DNA of 49,866 bases from Palaeococcus ferrophilus DSM 13482 (GTDB taxonomy: Archaea > Methanobacteriota_B > Thermococci > Thermococcales > Thermococcaceae): positions 1 through 49,866 of the forward strand of contig NZ_LANF01000015.1 of assembly GCF_000966265.1 (NCBI RefSeq), written 5' to 3'. The notes under the pieces are model-generated. The model made no database searches, was not told the origin of the DNA, and was given only the letters and a program-made list of their open reading frames with translations. This document shows, piece by piece, positions 8,640-18,295 of the stretch. The number at the start of each line of letters is the position of its first letter. The stretch's first letter is position 1. Position numbers and translations under genes: made by a program.

Positions 8640-10100
8640 GTGAACGCGTTCTACAACGAGAAGGCATACGACGTTGTGATTATAGGAGCCGGCCCGGCTG
8701 GTCTTTTCGCGGCCTACGAGCTGGCAGAAAAAGGCGATTTTAGGGTTCTCGTGGTTGACGAGGGGGGCGAGGTAGACAAGCGCGTCTGCCCTATGGAGGA
8801 GCTTGGCTACTGCGTCGGCTGCAAGCCGTGCCATATAATGAGCGGCGTTGGAGGAGCAGGCGGCCTAAGCGACGGTACAGTAAACCTTCGTCCGGACATT
8901 GGTGGTGATTTGAGCGAACTGACAGGAGATGAGAACTACGCATGGCAGCTCATATGGGAGGTTGATCAGATACTTCTCCGCCACGGTGCTCCAAGGAACG
9001 TCTTCAAAGGAAACCCTGACCAGCTCAGGGAGTGGGAACGCAGGGCGGCCCAGGCAGGGGTTAAGTTCATCCCCATCATCCAGCGTCACATAGGGAGTGA
9101 CCACACGCCGGAAGTTATTGGGAGCATAAAACGCTATCTTGAGGAGAAAGGCGTCGAGTTCCTCCTCTGGACGAGGGTGGAGGAATTCAGGAAGGGGGAG
9201 ATCATAGCAAGGCGCGGCAATGACACCTTTAAGATAAACGCCCGATACATAATCGTCGCCCCCGGGCGTGGCGGTGCATCATGGTTCCACGATGTGGCGG
9301 AAAAGATAGGCCTCAGGGCCAGACACGGCCCCATTGACGTTGGCGTCCGCGTTGAAGTCCCTGCTATAATAATGGAGGAGATAACGAACATAAACCATGA
9401 TCCCAAGTTCCACATCTACACGGACACCTACGACGACTTCGTGAGGACTTTCTGCACCAACCCGAACGGCTTCGTCGTTGAGGAGAAGTACGAGTCCTAC
9501 GTTGGGGTTAATGGCCACTCCATGCGCGATAGAAAGAGCAACAACACCAACTTCGCCTTTCTCTCGCGTATAGAGCTGACGGAGCCCGTTGAGGACACCA
9601 CCGCCTACGGGAGGAGCATAGCACAGCTTGCAACGACCATAGGGGGAGGTAAGCCCATCCTCCAGCGCCTCGGCGATCTCAGGAGGGGGAGGAGGAGCAC
9701 GTGGAGCAGGATAAAGAAGAGCGATGTGGATCCTACACTCAAGCACGTCACACCTGGGGATATAGCGATGGCTCTCCCGCACCGCGTAGTTACTAACATC
9801 ATAGAAGGCCTCGAAAAGCTCGACCGTGTTATACCGGGCGTTGCGAGCGATTACACCCTCCTCTACGCGCCGGAGATTAAGTACTACGCCATGAGGGCGG
9901 AGGTGGATGAAAACCTCGAAACGAGCATCGAGGGTATTTTCGCGGCTGGAGACGGCGCTGGCTTGAGCAGGGACATAACCAATGCCGCGGCCACTGGAAT
10001 ACTCGCGGCTAGGGGGATACTCATCAAGGAGGGCATCTACTCGGGCTCGGAGTTCCGGAAGAGGGGCAACTGGAGGGCTGAGATAGAGTCGCTGGAGTGA
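8640..10100 (+). CDS. NAD(P)/FAD-dependent oxidoreductase (COG2509-like dehydrogenase)
   Basis: A 486-residue flavoprotein. The N-terminal Rossmann motif is VVIIGAGPAGLFAAYELA (12-29); a Cys-rich segment CPMEELGYCVGCKPCHI follows, then GGAGGLSDGTVNL, and the C-terminal FAD loop is GIFAAGDGAGLSRDITNAAATG. These together match the uncharacterised FAD-dependent dehydrogenase family COG2509. Its substrate is unknown. GTG 8640 is chosen because the TATA box at 8601-8608 rules out longer forms. The four clustered cysteines could bind a metal or form a redox pair; that is inference. Confidence 0.83.
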   Translation: MNAFYNEKAYDVVIIGAGPAGLFAAYELAEKGDFRVLVVDEGGEVDKRVCPMEELGYCVGCKPCHIMSGVGGAGGLSDGTVNLRPDIGGDLSELTGDENYAWQLIWEVDQILLRHGAPRNVFKGNPDQLREWERRAAQAGVKFIPIIQRHIGSDHTPEVIGSIKRYLEEKGVEFLLWTRVEEFRKGEIIARRGNDTFKINARYIIVAPGRGGASWFHDVAEKIGLRARHGPIDVGVRVEVPAIIMEEITNINHDPKFHIYTDTYDDFVRTFCTNPNGFVVEEKYESYVGVNGHSMRDRKSNNTNFAFLSRIELTEPVEDTTAYGRSIAQLATTIGGGKPILQRLGDLRRGRRSTWSRIKKSDVDPTLKHVTPGDIAMALPHRVVTNIIEGLEKLDRVIPGVASDYTLLYAPEIKYYAMRAEVDENLETSIEGIFAAGDGAGLSRDITNAAATGILAARGILIKEGIYSGSEFRKRGNWRAEIESLE

Positions 10101-10245
10101 CTCGCACATTTGCATTTTTTCCATATCCCTGGGAGTTTCATTACTTAATCTTCAGCCTCTGCCCAATTATGTGGGATACACGGTTCATTTTTGGGGGAAT
10201 ATTGTAAATTTTTTTAATAGTGGATATCACCACGAAACCATAAAA

Positions 10246-10253
10246 TTTATATA
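10246..10253 (+). promoter_or_regulatory. TATA box of the subtilisin gene
   Basis: CATAAAATTTATATATG is a strong BRE plus TTTATATA. Transcription should begin near 10275-10277, giving a leader of about 44 bases that opens with a stem-loop and ends with a GAGGTGAT ribosome binding site (10307-10314). Confidence 0.75.
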
Positions 10254-10274
10254 TGTTTTTTTGGTCTCTTTTAT

Positions 10275-10298
10275 GAGCATCCATATACATGGGTGCTC
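10275..10298 (+). promoter_or_regulatory. stem-loop at the 5' end of the subtilisin leader
   Basis: GAGCATCC (10275-10282) pairs with GGGTGCTC (10291-10298) across an 8-base loop: eight pairs including one G-U. It is followed by TCTTT. Because the predicted transcription start is at its left edge, the transcript would begin with this hairpin, which could protect the RNA or adjust translation. Direct evidence is only the inverted repeat and its position. Confidence 0.55.
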
Positions 10299-10319
10299 TC
10301 TTTAATGAGGTGATGGATA

Positions 10320-12290
10320 ATGAAAGGCAGGACTGGTGTAATACTCGCACTGCTGCTGGTTGGTTTGATGTTTGGAACGACCCTCGCAGGACCTGAAATG
10401 GCCAAGAATAGGGTTGTGACGTACAATACCCTAGAGAAAACCTACGGGAAGGCCAAGCCTCAGCTCTACGCGAAGCTGCAGAGCCTTCCAGACGACGCTG
10501 AAATAAGCACCATAGTCGTTCTGAAAGACTACTCATACATGCCGAAGGCGAGAAAAGTTCTCGAAAAGCTCGGTGAAATCAAGTACGAGTACAGGATCAT
10601 CCCGGGCTTTGCCGTCAAACTCAAGGTCAAGGACGTCAAGAAGCTCGCCGCCCCCGGAAAGCTCGACATGCTCCTCCAGAGCCTTGGATTAGCTCCCAAG
10701 ATCGAGGGGTTAGCGTACATGGAGGACGACTTTAAGGTTAGGATCGCCCTCGACTACTCCACCGGTCAGGTGAGCGCCACCACAATGTGGAGCCTCGGCT
10801 ACGACGGAACGGGAATAACTGTCGCCGTTATTGACACGGGAATAGACGGGAACCACCCCGACCTCAAGGGCAAGATTGTGGGGTGGTACGATGTCGTTAA
10901 CGGGAAAACCTACGCTTACGACGACCAGGGGCACGGAACCCACGTGGCTGGAATAATAGCGGGAACCGGTGCCGCGAGCAACGGCAAGTACAAGGGCGTT
11001 GCTCCGGGTGCCAAGCTCGTTGGTGTGAAGGTTCTTGGCGCCGATGGTAGCGGAAGCGTTAGTGACATCATAGCCGGCGTTGACTGGGTCGTCCAGAACA
11101 AGGACAAGTACGGAATAAGGGTTATAAACATGAGCCTCGGTGGTGCCGGAAGCTCCGACGGAACGGACTCCCTCAGCCAGGCCGTCAACAACGCCTGGGA
11201 CGCGGGGATAGTTGTTTGTGTCGCCGCTGGAAACGAGGGGCCCAACACGAAGACCATAGGCTCGCCCGCGGCCGCCTCGAAGGTCATCACCGTTGGTGCC
11301 GTTGACGACAGCGACACCATAGCGAGCTTCTCCTCGAGGGGGCCCACAGCCGACGGAAGACTCAAGCCCGAGGTCGTTGCCCCCGGTGTTAACATAGTGG
11401 CCGCCCGCGCCAGCGGAACGAGCATGGGAAGTCCCGTAAACGACTACTACACCTCCGCCTCGGGAACGTCAATGGCCACCCCGCACGTCGCCGGTATCGC
11501 CGCCCTCCTCCTCCAGGCCCACCCGAGCTGGACGCCCGATACTGTGAAGACGGCCCTCATAGAGACCGCAGATGTCGTCAAGCCGAGCGAGATAGCGGAC
11601 ATAGCCTACGGTGCCGGTAGGGTCAACGCCTACGAGGCCTACAAATACGATTCCCTCCAGAAGCTCACCTTCTCAGGCTACGTTGCCGACAAGGGCTCCC
11701 AGGAACACACCTTCACCATAGACAGCGCCTCCTACGTCACGGCCACCCTCTACTGGGACAACAGCGGAAGTGACATAGACCTCTACCTCTACGACCCCAA
11801 CGGCAACCAGGTGGACTACTCCTACACTGCCTACTACGGCTTTGAAAAGGTGGGCTACTACAACCCGGCCCCCGGAACCTGGAAGGTTAAGGTGGTCAGC
11901 TACTCCGGAAGCGCTAACTACAACGTTGACGTCGTAATAGACGGAACCGGCTCAAGCGGCGGCGGAGGAACCCAGCCCACGGTTGATGAGAAGACCTTCA
12001 CCGGCTACGTCCACGACTACTACGATACCAGTGACAGCTTCACCATGACCGTCAACAGCGGCGCCACCAAGATAACGGGAGACCTTACCTTCGACACGAG
12101 CTCACATGACCTCGACCTCTACCTCTACGACCCCAACGGCAACATCGTTGACCGCTCAGAGAGCTACAACAGCAACGAGCACGTTGAATATGCAAACCCT
12201 GCCCCAGGAGACTGGACGTTCCTCGTCTACGCCTACAACACCTACGGCTGGGCCAGTTACCAGCTCGATGCGAAGGTCTACTACGGATGA
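10320..12290 (+). CDS. secreted subtilisin-like serine protease with two C-terminal PPC domains
   Basis: A 656-residue S8 protease, close in length to Tk-SP of T. kodakarensis. Residues 1-23 are a signal peptide, about 60-135 an I9-like propeptide, and 150-425 the catalytic domain with D172 ([12 protein letters not shown]), H205 (GHGTHVAG), oxyanion N305 (AAGNEGP) and S384 ([11 protein letters not shown]). Two bacterial pre-peptidase C-terminal (PPC) beta domains follow, each with [10 protein letters not shown] and NPAPG(T/D)W motifs, separated by a Gly/Ser linker (SSGGGG). It would be exported and mature by cleaving its propeptide. A cyclase-fold surface protein gene follows after 45 bases. 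Confidence 0.92.
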   Translation: MKGRTGVILALLLVGLMFGTTLAGPEMAKNRVVTYNTLEKTYGKAKPQLYAKLQSLPDDAEISTIVVLKDYSYMPKARKVLEKLGEIKYEYRIIPGFAVKLKVKDVKKLAAPGKLDMLLQSLGLAPKIEGLAYMEDDFKVRIALDYSTGQVSATTMWSLGYDGTGITVAVIDTGIDGNHPDLKGKIVGWYDVVNGKTYAYDDQGHGTHVAGIIAGTGAASNGKYKGVAPGAKLVGVKVLGADGSGSVSDIIAGVDWVVQNKDKYGIRVINMSLGGAGSSDGTDSLSQAVNNAWDAGIVVCVAAGNEGPNTKTIGSPAAASKVITVGAVDDSDTIASFSSRGPTADGRLKPEVVAPGVNIVAARASGTSMGSPVNDYYTSASGTSMATPHVAGIAALLLQAHPSWTPDTVKTALIETADVVKPSEIADIAYGAGRVNAYEAYKYDSLQKLTFSGYVADKGSQEHTFTIDSASYVTATLYWDNSGSDIDLYLYDPNGNQVDYSYTAYYGFEKVGYYNPAPGTWKVKVVSYSGSANYNVDVVIDGTGSSGGGGTQPTVDEKTFTGYVHDYYDTSDSFTMTVNSGATKITGDLTFDTSSHDLDLYLYDPNGNIVDRSESYNSNEHVEYANPAPGDWTFLVYAYNTYGWASYQLDAKVYYG

Positions 12291-12335
12291 AAAAGCTTTT
12301 CTTCTTCCCTCCCTTTTTCCTTTGGGGTGGTTGAA

Positions 12336-13971
12336 GTGAAGAGGATTGTTATAATCATCCTGCTCATATCCTCTCTTTTCACTCCTGTCCTCTCCGAGGA
12401 GGTGCCCTACGTCTTCACGCCCTCCGTGCCGTACACCGCTTTTTCCGCCATATCTCTCTACGAGAGCGGCCACTACGCTGACGCTTTGGGCGCCTGCGAG
12501 TGGCTTGACCTGCTGAGGAAGGACGACGGTTCATGGGGCGAAACTGCCTTCTCGGCCCCCTCCGCGAAGTTCACGGCCCTCTCGCTGATGGCGCTGATGA
12601 GGTGTGAAAACCTTGCCCGCGGCCTCTATGAGGGGGACATCAACGCGGCCGCGTACTGGCTCCTCTACACCCAGGGCGACGATGGCTCCTTTGGGGACGT
12701 AACCGACACGGCCCTTTCCCTCCTGGCCCTGAGGGAGTACGCTGAATCGGGTGAGATAAATGTGGAGCCCGCGCTTGAGAGGGGCGAGAAATGGCTCAGG
12801 GGAAAGAGGGGCGAGAACGACGTGGAGGAGCTCTTCCGCCTTCTGGTCCTGGGGGGATAGGGACGGCATAAGGACTCTTAAGCTTGAAGGTGAGGATGAA
12901 GCCTACAGATACTTCGCCCTCGCCTACCTCGGAGAGGAGGTGGACGTTAACGGAACCTTCAAAACGCCGGTAGGAAACGCGCTGGCACTCTTCGCCTCCC
13001 GTTCGGAGAGATACTACAACGCTCTGAAGTCCAGGGGGGCCTTTGGCTTCTGGGGGGTTAAGAGATACAACACCGTTGAGCTCCTCGATGTGGCCAGCGT
13101 GAGGGGGTTTGAGGAGATGAGGCCAATAGCCTGCAGGTACGTGGACAGGATTTCCCCGCGCACGGACGTGGAGAAGGTTGTGTTCGCCCGCTACCTAATG
13201 GAGTGCGGTGTCAAACCGGATTTGAACGTCAACGAGAGCACCCTCCTTCCCTGGATGGTGGCGGAGGTTGCGAGGGTTAAGGCCAGCCTCGGGCAGGACT
13301 ACTCCCATGAGGTTTCACTCCTCAGGGAAAGCGACTGGGGCGACTTTTACAACACGGCCTACGTGGCGTGGGTTTTTCACTCCCTCAACGAGAGCGTCCC
13401 GGAGGGGGCTTTGGACTACCTGGCCCGGAACCTCACGGAGGGATACCCCACGTACTACTACGCCTACGCCCTCATGGTCTTCCACGATTTTAATATGGCG
13501 GAGTTTAACGAAACGCTGGCGATACTTGAGGATTACCAGCGGCCCAACGGCGGTTTTGGCTACAACAGAGACTCCTCCCCCGGGTTGAGGAGCACCTCCC
13601 TCGTTCTCCAGGCGCTCGAATACGCGGGAGTTGAAAACGAAATCTATGAGAAGGGACGTAACTTTTTGAGGAAGACCCTCTACGCGGAGGTTCCCGAAGT
13701 TGAGCGTGATGGGGACACGTTGAGGCTCCAGAACGCGACCTTCCTGCTGATAAGGGACTCCAGCTTCGTGGGCAAAGTTGAGAACGCCACTTCCACGGAG
13801 GGCTTCGATGGTGTCCTGCTGGTTTACCCCTCGGAGAATCCGTTGATGGTGGAGGCAATACCGATGAAGGGCTTTTCACCGGCGGAGGGAGCTCTCAATG
13901 TGGAACACGTCGCGCTCCCGGTCCTACTCGCCCTCGCACTCATCCTCCTCGTGGTTGGAAGGCGCCGATAG
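12336..13971 (+). pseudogene. exported terpene-cyclase/prenyltransferase-repeat protein, frameshifted
   Basis: Two frames encode one protein. The first runs from GTG 12336 (signal peptide RIVIIILLISSLFTPVLS) to TAG 12858; the second continues from about 12856 to 13971, ending in a transmembrane anchor LPVLLALALILLVVGRRR. The switch lies at a run of six G (12851-12856): dropping one G joins VLG to DRDGIRTLKLEG. The intact product would be about 544 residues. Repeats such as DGSWGE, DGSFGDVTDTALSLLAL and NGGFGYN are the alpha/alpha-barrel turns of squalene-cyclase-like domains. True pseudogene, sequencing error or programmed slip cannot be told apart here. Confidence 0.75.
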
Positions 13972-14015
13972 AAAGGGTTTTATGCCTTTATTCCCATAAT
14001 TCCGGCGGTGGGTGC

Positions 14016-15089
14016 ATGAAGGGTCGTACGTTTACAATCACCCTAGCGGTTTTGCTCTTCTCCGCGGCCTATCTCCTGAACTCCGGGATGGCCCTACCCG
14101 ACCCTTCCACCCTCCCCGTGGATTCCGAACACTTCTTAAGCTACGCTCTTCTTTTTACGGCCACTCTCCTCCTATTCCTAGGCCTCATCGGCGATAGCTC
14201 ATACGCGCGGGCCCTTTATATCCTCACGACGCTCCTTCTGGTCATGTGGTTCCTCAACGGGTGGGATGCCCTCTCGGTTTCTCCCTCCTTCGTGAATGGC
14301 CCCGTCTCCGAGGCCCTCCGCATTCAATCGGGCGTTTACCCACGCGAGCCCCTCGCCTACATCCTTTACCCGTGGGTCGCTTTCTTCGGGTTTGATGACG
14401 TTTCCCTGCTCTTCCTGCACTCCTATATCATATTCCTCGTCGCTTCCCTGATGTTCTTTCTCGTCCCGAAACCTTCCAGGGAGATGGGTTTTGTCCTCTT
14501 CGGCATGTTCTTCTCTGTGCCCTACGTAAGGGCCTCCATTTCAACGCTTTCCAGCTCGCTCTTCCTCCTCCTTCTCTTCAAACTCCTCCTGGCCGTTGGA
14601 TTGAACTTCACCTTCGTGAAGAACAGGGGCGTGGCGGTTTTTGAGGTGGTTGTTTTCGCGGCACTTACCGCGGCCACAGCTCTCCTATCCCCCGCGGCCC
14701 TTCTAGTTCCGGTGGCGTTCATAATAACCTATCCCAAGGGCTACAGGCGCAACTACCTCTATCTGCTCCTCACTACCGCATTCCTCCTTATTGAAAACCA
14801 CTTCTTCGGCCTGCCCCTTCCGATGTGGAGAACCGCCGTCCCGGAAGTTCCGCTAAAAGAGTGTGCCGTTCCCCTCTCCCTCCTCATCTATGGATTGGGG
14901 GAGGCCCATAGGATGGGCATAGGAAGAAGGGGAGGAGTTGGCCAGACATGGTTCCTTGGATGGGCCACGCTCCTATTCGGCCTATTATACCTCATCCTCG
15001 AGCTTCCGTTCCTCCCTCTGGCCCTTGTGCTCTCTACCTTCGCCCTGAGGCTCGTGCTCCTCCCTAGTCGAACTTCACGGCCCCAATGA
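14016..15089 (+). CDS. polytopic membrane protein of unknown function
   Basis: A 357-residue protein of which more than two thirds is hydrophobic, with about ten transmembrane segments separated by short polar loops (for example YPKGYRRN, GIGRRGGVG). I recognise no family motif; the layout (long extracellular loop around residues 80-105 after the second or third helix) is reminiscent of membrane glycosyltransferase-like proteins, but no catalytic signature is visible. TTTTATG near 13979 may be the TATA box; GGTGGGTGC precedes the ATG. Its end overlaps the convergent DUF2110 gene by 26 bases. Confidence 0.7.
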   Translation: MKGRTFTITLAVLLFSAAYLLNSGMALPDPSTLPVDSEHFLSYALLFTATLLLFLGLIGDSSYARALYILTTLLLVMWFLNGWDALSVSPSFVNGPVSEALRIQSGVYPREPLAYILYPWVAFFGFDDVSLLFLHSYIIFLVASLMFFLVPKPSREMGFVLFGMFFSVPYVRASISTLSSSLFLLLLFKLLLAVGLNFTFVKNRGVAVFEVVVFAALTAATALLSPAALLVPVAFIITYPKGYRRNYLYLLLTTAFLLIENHFFGLPLPMWRTAVPEVPLKECAVPLSLLIYGLGEAHRMGIGRRGGVGQTWFLGWATLLFGLLYLILELPFLPLALVLSTFALRLVLLPSRTSRPQ

Positions 15090-15792
15090 CCGCTGGCTTC
15101 AGGTAGGGGCCTATGGCCTTGATGATGCCCGGTGCCTGCGTGTCCTTCTTGAGTATGAGGAGAGTCTCCATGAGGCCGAGCTCCTCCATCCTTACCACGT
15201 CCCTTGAGTGGCCCGTTTTGAGCAGGGCTTCCTCCACGCGCTCGCTGATGGTTCCCGCGATGAAGAGCTTGTCGTGGCCGTCGGTTATCCAGCGCCTTAT
15301 CCTCTTGAGCTGCCTGTCGGAGAAGTGAACCTCAACTTCCCTCGCCCCGAACTCTACCTTCTCGACCCTCACTTCCACGGGGAGGTTGTCCACCCACCCG
15401 AAGTCCCTTATCATCTTCCTGACCGCTTTGTCCCCAAAGGTCTCTTTCAGGTAGTAGAGGGGCATGAGGGCGTCCTTCGGGCGCGGGGAGAAAATTCCAA
15501 TATCAACGTAAACGCCGTAGCCGACCTTTCCAAGGTCCGTGAAGCGTCCCCGGTAGGTCTCTCCTTCCTCAATCGCCCTGAGCCTGTAGGGAACCTCTCC
15601 AAACTCCTGCCTCACGAGGTTCGCGCTCACCTCCTCGTCCTCGCCGCTGAGTGAGACCTTCACCCACTGCTTCTCCGTGATGGAGAGCTTCCAATCAACC
15701 TCAAGGTCGCCGATAAGGGCGCTGAGCTTTTTGTCAAGCTTCCTAAAACCGCTCCTGTCTCCGTAAACCTTCTCAAGAATAACAACTTCCAT
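15064..15792 (-). CDS. DUF2110 family protein
   Basis: A 242-residue soluble archaeal protein. The segment GETYRGRFTDLGKVGYGVYVDIG (about residues 77-99) resembles an S1/OB-like RNA-binding strand pattern, and the C-terminal third (RRWITDGHDKLFIAGTISERVEEAL) is helical. I assign it to DUF2110 by overall recognition; the family is archaeal and lacks an assigned activity. It sits beside tfe, so a role in gene expression is possible but is inference. The ATG is preceded by a GGGGTG site. Confidence 0.68.
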   Translation of the reverse strand: MEVVILEKVYGDRSGFRKLDKKLSALIGDLEVDWKLSITEKQWVKVSLSGEDEEVSANLVRQEFGEVPYRLRAIEEGETYRGRFTDLGKVGYGVYVDIGIFSPRPKDALMPLYYLKETFGDKAVRKMIRDFGWVDNLPVEVRVEKVEFGAREVEVHFSDRQLKRIRRWITDGHDKLFIAGTISERVEEALLKTGHSRDVVRMEELGLMETLLILKKDTQAPGIIKAIGPYLKPAVIGAVKFD

Positions 15793-15873
15793 GGTCGCAC
15801 ACCCCTTCCATTCGATGGGTTGGGGTGGAGAAGAGGCCTTATAAAGCTGTTGGTTTAAGATTCCAGAAGAGTT

Positions 15874-16386
15874 TCAAAGCCCGAGCTCTTTCTCAAGCTC
15901 GGCTATTCTTCTCTTGAGCTCTTCCACGATCTCTCGATTGTCGTATTCCGTGAGCATGGCCCCGCATATCGGGCACTGGAACTCGTACTCCATGGCCTCG
16001 TCGAAGGTCAGCTTCGGGTGCCCCGGTGTCCCGCAGGTGTAGTATATCTCCCCTGTCTCCTCCTCGAGCATGCGCTTGAGGGTTTTGAGCTCCTCCATCT
16101 TCTTGGCCCTGAGGACTTCGGGGAGACGCTTCATCTCGAGACGCCAGTAGTAGTAATACCATCCGGTCTCCTTGTCCCTCAGCCTCTTGAAGTCGGCGAG
16201 CTTCTGGTCGTAGAGCATGTAGAGGACTTTCCTCACGGTGTTTACCCGAATCCCGGTGGCCTCCGCAAGCTCCTCATCGGTGGCCTCCTTTTTCTTTTCG
16301 AGAGCCTTGACTACCTCAACTGCCTCATCGCCACCCATGCCCTGCACGAGCTCAATGAACGCCTTTCGCATTTTCCTTTTTGCCAT
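15874..16386 (-). CDS. tfe: transcription initiation factor TFE (alpha subunit)
   Basis: A 170-residue archaeal TFIIE-alpha homologue that helps RNA polymerase melt promoters. Residues 1-85 are the extended winged helix ([24 protein letters not shown]); about 75-110 a charged linker with WYYYYWRL; 113-145 the zinc ribbon, with one Cys and a His in the first knuckle (TCGTPGHPK) and CPIC in the second; the end is a helix. The first knuckle lacks the usual CxxC, so the zinc ligands may be Cys/His/Cys/Cys; I cannot say how common that is in the genus. Confidence 0.93.
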   Translation of the reverse strand: MAKRKMRKAFIELVQGMGGDEAVEVVKALEKKKEATDEELAEATGIRVNTVRKVLYMLYDQKLADFKRLRDKETGWYYYYWRLEMKRLPEVLRAKKMEELKTLKRMLEEETGEIYYTCGTPGHPKLTFDEAMEYEFQCPICGAMLTEYDNREIVEELKRRIAELEKELGL

Positions 16387-16483
16387 GGTGAAACCTCCAC
16401 ACTCCCTATTGTACCCTTAGAAGATTATTATCGCGCGACTCTGCCAGTAGAGTGCGTTTCAATTAGTATCTATGACCAACCAG

Positions 16484-16499
16484 ATATATATAGGTTTTT
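16484..16499 (-). promoter_or_regulatory. BRE/TATA promoter of tfe
   Basis: On the minus strand AAAAACCTATATATAT forms a BRE plus TATA. Transcription would start near 16460, leaving a leader of about 75 bases before the tfe ATG, longer than most leaders in this window. Confidence 0.5.
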
Positions 16500-16534
16500 G
16501 TTGCAAAAAGTGGTGTAATGTACAAAAAAGAACA

Positions 16535-16834
16535 TCAATCGGTGAAGTACTCCTCGACGAGCTCCTTGGCGGAGGGCTTGTAGAGCTCAAGAATCTCGAG
16601 CTTCTCTATAACGTTGCCCTCCTTAACGCTGAGCTTAACTTTTCCACCGTAAACCTGAAGATCCAGAAGGCCGTATATGGCATCCTCCGCCTCGAGAGGG
16701 GTTTTAAACTTCATTATGAACTCTCCCTCATTCTCATCAATGAGCTTGACCCAGAACTCGTTCTTTCTCTTGAATGGACGCGTGACCTTTGGCTTGAACT
16801 TGTCAATGATGATTTCCAAGTGCTCCACCTCCAA
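16535..16834 (-). CDS. conserved hypothetical protein
   Basis: A 99-residue protein of alternating strands and helices (HLEIIIDKF, EFWVKLIDE, EFIMKFKTPLEAEDAIYGLLDL) with a short acidic C-terminus. The alternating hydrophobic pattern suggests a compact ferredoxin-like or beta-grasp fold. No motif identifies it. It has its own space upstream of tfe on the same strand and diverges from the DUF531 gene, whose start is 83 bases away; that AT-rich gap holds both promoters. Confidence 0.65.
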   Translation of the reverse strand: MEVEHLEIIIDKFKPKVTRPFKRKNEFWVKLIDENEGEFIMKFKTPLEAEDAIYGLLDLQVYGGKVKLSVKEGNVIEKLEILELYKPSAKELVEEYFTD

Positions 16835-16917
16835 GGGTATGCTGCTCCGGTTGTTTATCCATATGGGATTAAAAACTTTTAAGCCTTTTCTTTTTAATTT
16901 TACCCTGTGATGTTAAC

Positions 16918-17460
16918 ATGCTGACGCTGGCACTCTACAACTCGTACGATCCCAAAAGGCTTCACGAGGCCCACCTGAGGGCGATCGCGCGGGCGGCTCC
17001 CGTGGCATACGCCTTCGGCTTTCATCTGGCGCTGATTGGCTTTCCACTCTCCGGGAAGCCCCTCGACGTGGCGGAGGAAACCGCGAAGAACACTACCATA
17101 GGCGAAGGCGGGAGGTACCTCGTTGAGCTGGCAAGGAACAACCGCTTCCATCTCCTCGAGTTTCCAAAAAAAGGCTTTCCACCCCAGTTTGGACGGATAA
17201 TAGCCACCACGAGGAAACCGGGGGCATCTAAGAGCATTGACTCACTTGAGCTCGCCCGCAGGGCCCTGAGGGGAGAGAGCTTCATGCTGGTGGTTGGGCT
17301 TGGACGCCACGGCCTACCGAAAGAGATATTTAAGATGGCTGACTATCACCTCGACATAACCGACGGCAGGGGCGTGAGCTTTGAGACGTGCACCGCCATC
17401 GGCGCCATCCCCACGAAGATTAAAACCCTGATGGAGGCGTTGAAATGGACGAAAAAATGA
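16918..17460 (+). CDS. DUF531 family protein (SPOUT-like methyltransferase fold)
   Basis: A 180-residue archaeal DUF531 protein. The sequence VVGLGRHGLPKEIFKMADYHLDIT with the later GVSFETCTAIGAIPTKI resembles the knotted C-terminal SAM-binding region of SPOUT RNA methyltransferases, and the N-terminal part is a Rossmann-like half. RNA methylation is inference from the fold. It overlaps the start of the signal peptidase gene by 16 bases, so both are probably one transcript. Confidence 0.75.
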   Translation: MLTLALYNSYDPKRLHEAHLRAIARAAPVAYAFGFHLALIGFPLSGKPLDVAEETAKNTTIGEGGRYLVELARNNRFHLLEFPKKGFPPQFGRIIATTRKPGASKSIDSLELARRALRGESFMLVVGLGRHGLPKEIFKMADYHLDITDGRGVSFETCTAIGAIPTKIKTLMEALKWTKK

Positions 17461-17909
17461 AGAAGGAGCTTAAGGAAACGGTCGCTTTCTTTGTGGTGGC
17501 CCTCGTGGTTGTTTTCGCGTTCCACACCGGGCTTAAGTTCGCGCTCCACACGGATTCCCCCCTCGTGATAGTCGTGAGTGGTTCCATGGAACCCGTTTTC
17601 TACAGGGGTGACGTGGTTCTCCTGAAGGGCGTGAAGCCTGAAGAGGTTGAAATCGGCGACGTTGTCGTTTACAACCGCCCCTACACGAAGTACCCCATAA
17701 TCCACCGCGTCAGGGGTATAGAGGAGTACAACGGGGAGAGGTGCTTCGTAATACAGGGCGACAACAACTTCATCCACGACTTCTACCCAACGCCCGCGGG
17801 GGAGATAGACTGCGTGCCCGCCAGCGCGGTGGAGGCCAAGGCCCTCATGGTGTTCCCCAAAATCGGCTACATTCCGATGGAGATAAAGGAGAAGCTGGGC
17901 ATGGGTTGA
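17445..17909 (+). CDS. signal peptidase I (archaeal/ER type)
   Basis: A 154-residue membrane protease that removes signal peptides of exported proteins. One N-terminal membrane segment (about 12-30) anchors it. The catalytic serine is S47 in VVSGSMEP, followed by RGDVVLLKG, IIHRV with H87 in place of the bacterial lysine, and QGDNN with D106, the Ser/His/Asp arrangement of Sec11-type enzymes. The start lies inside the DUF531 gene. The substrates in this window would include the subtilisin and the large surface proteins. Confidence 0.92.
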   Translation: MDEKMKKELKETVAFFVVALVVVFAFHTGLKFALHTDSPLVIVVSGSMEPVFYRGDVVLLKGVKPEEVEIGDVVVYNRPYTKYPIIHRVRGIEEYNGERCFVIQGDNNFIHDFYPTPAGEIDCVPASAVEAKALMVFPKIGYIPMEIKEKLGMG

Positions 17910-17960
17910 GTTTTTGATTTTTCCCTATTGTATCGGCCCTTCCCCTAAATGAGGGTGAAA

Positions 17961-18041
17961 GAAACTTTGCCCAGCAGGCTTTTTAGAAAAAGCTTGACCA
18001 ATGAAACTTTGCTCTGCAAGCTTTTTAGAAAAGCTTGACCA
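17961..18041 (+). repeat. tandem pair of about 40-bp repeats with hairpin
   Basis: Two near-identical units lie at 17961-18000 and 18003-18041. Each opens with GAAACTTTGC, contains GCTTTTTAGAAAA and ends AAGCTTGACCA; they differ at a few positions and by one A. The second contains the perfect inverted repeat AAGCTTTT-TAG-AAAAGCTT. They lie after signal peptidase and may act as a bidirectional hairpin terminator or be copies of a dispersed element. Confidence 0.7.
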
Positions 18042-18110
18042 AAAAACTCTCCCTTCTTTTTTTAACTAGCTTGTTGGAGGGGCGTATGCTCGCTCTGGAG
18101 GCAACTCCAT

Positions 18111-18228
18111 GCGGGTTTACTCTCTAAACTCATTCGCAAATTGTGATTTCGAACTTTCTTTTTAGTGCCCTTGGGCACTATACTGTGAGGAAATCCTGCC
18201 AAATCAGCAGGTTAGGGAGTAAACCCGC
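18111..18228. other. structured gene-free block with 15-bp terminal inverted repeats
   Basis: GCGGGTTTACTCTCT (18111-18125) and AGGGAGTAAACCCGC (18214-18228) are inverted repeats matching at 14 of 15 positions. Inside are two more hairpins: AGTGCCC-TT-GGGCACT (18164-18179) and CCTGC-N7-GCAGG (18195-18211). The block is flanked by related AGCTTGTT (18067) and TGCTTGTT (18238) words. It could be a small RNA gene or the remnant of a miniature transposable element. No protein is encoded in 17910-18295. Confidence 0.5.
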
Positions 18229-18295
18229 TTAAAAACTTGCTTGTTAGAATCTCATACTCCTCTTCCGCCAGCGCTTTCGTAAGAAAGGGCTGTAC

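Noticed and set aside
18111-18228. Insertion sequence with transposase.
   Set aside because: No transposase frame and no clear target duplication; only inverted repeats are present.
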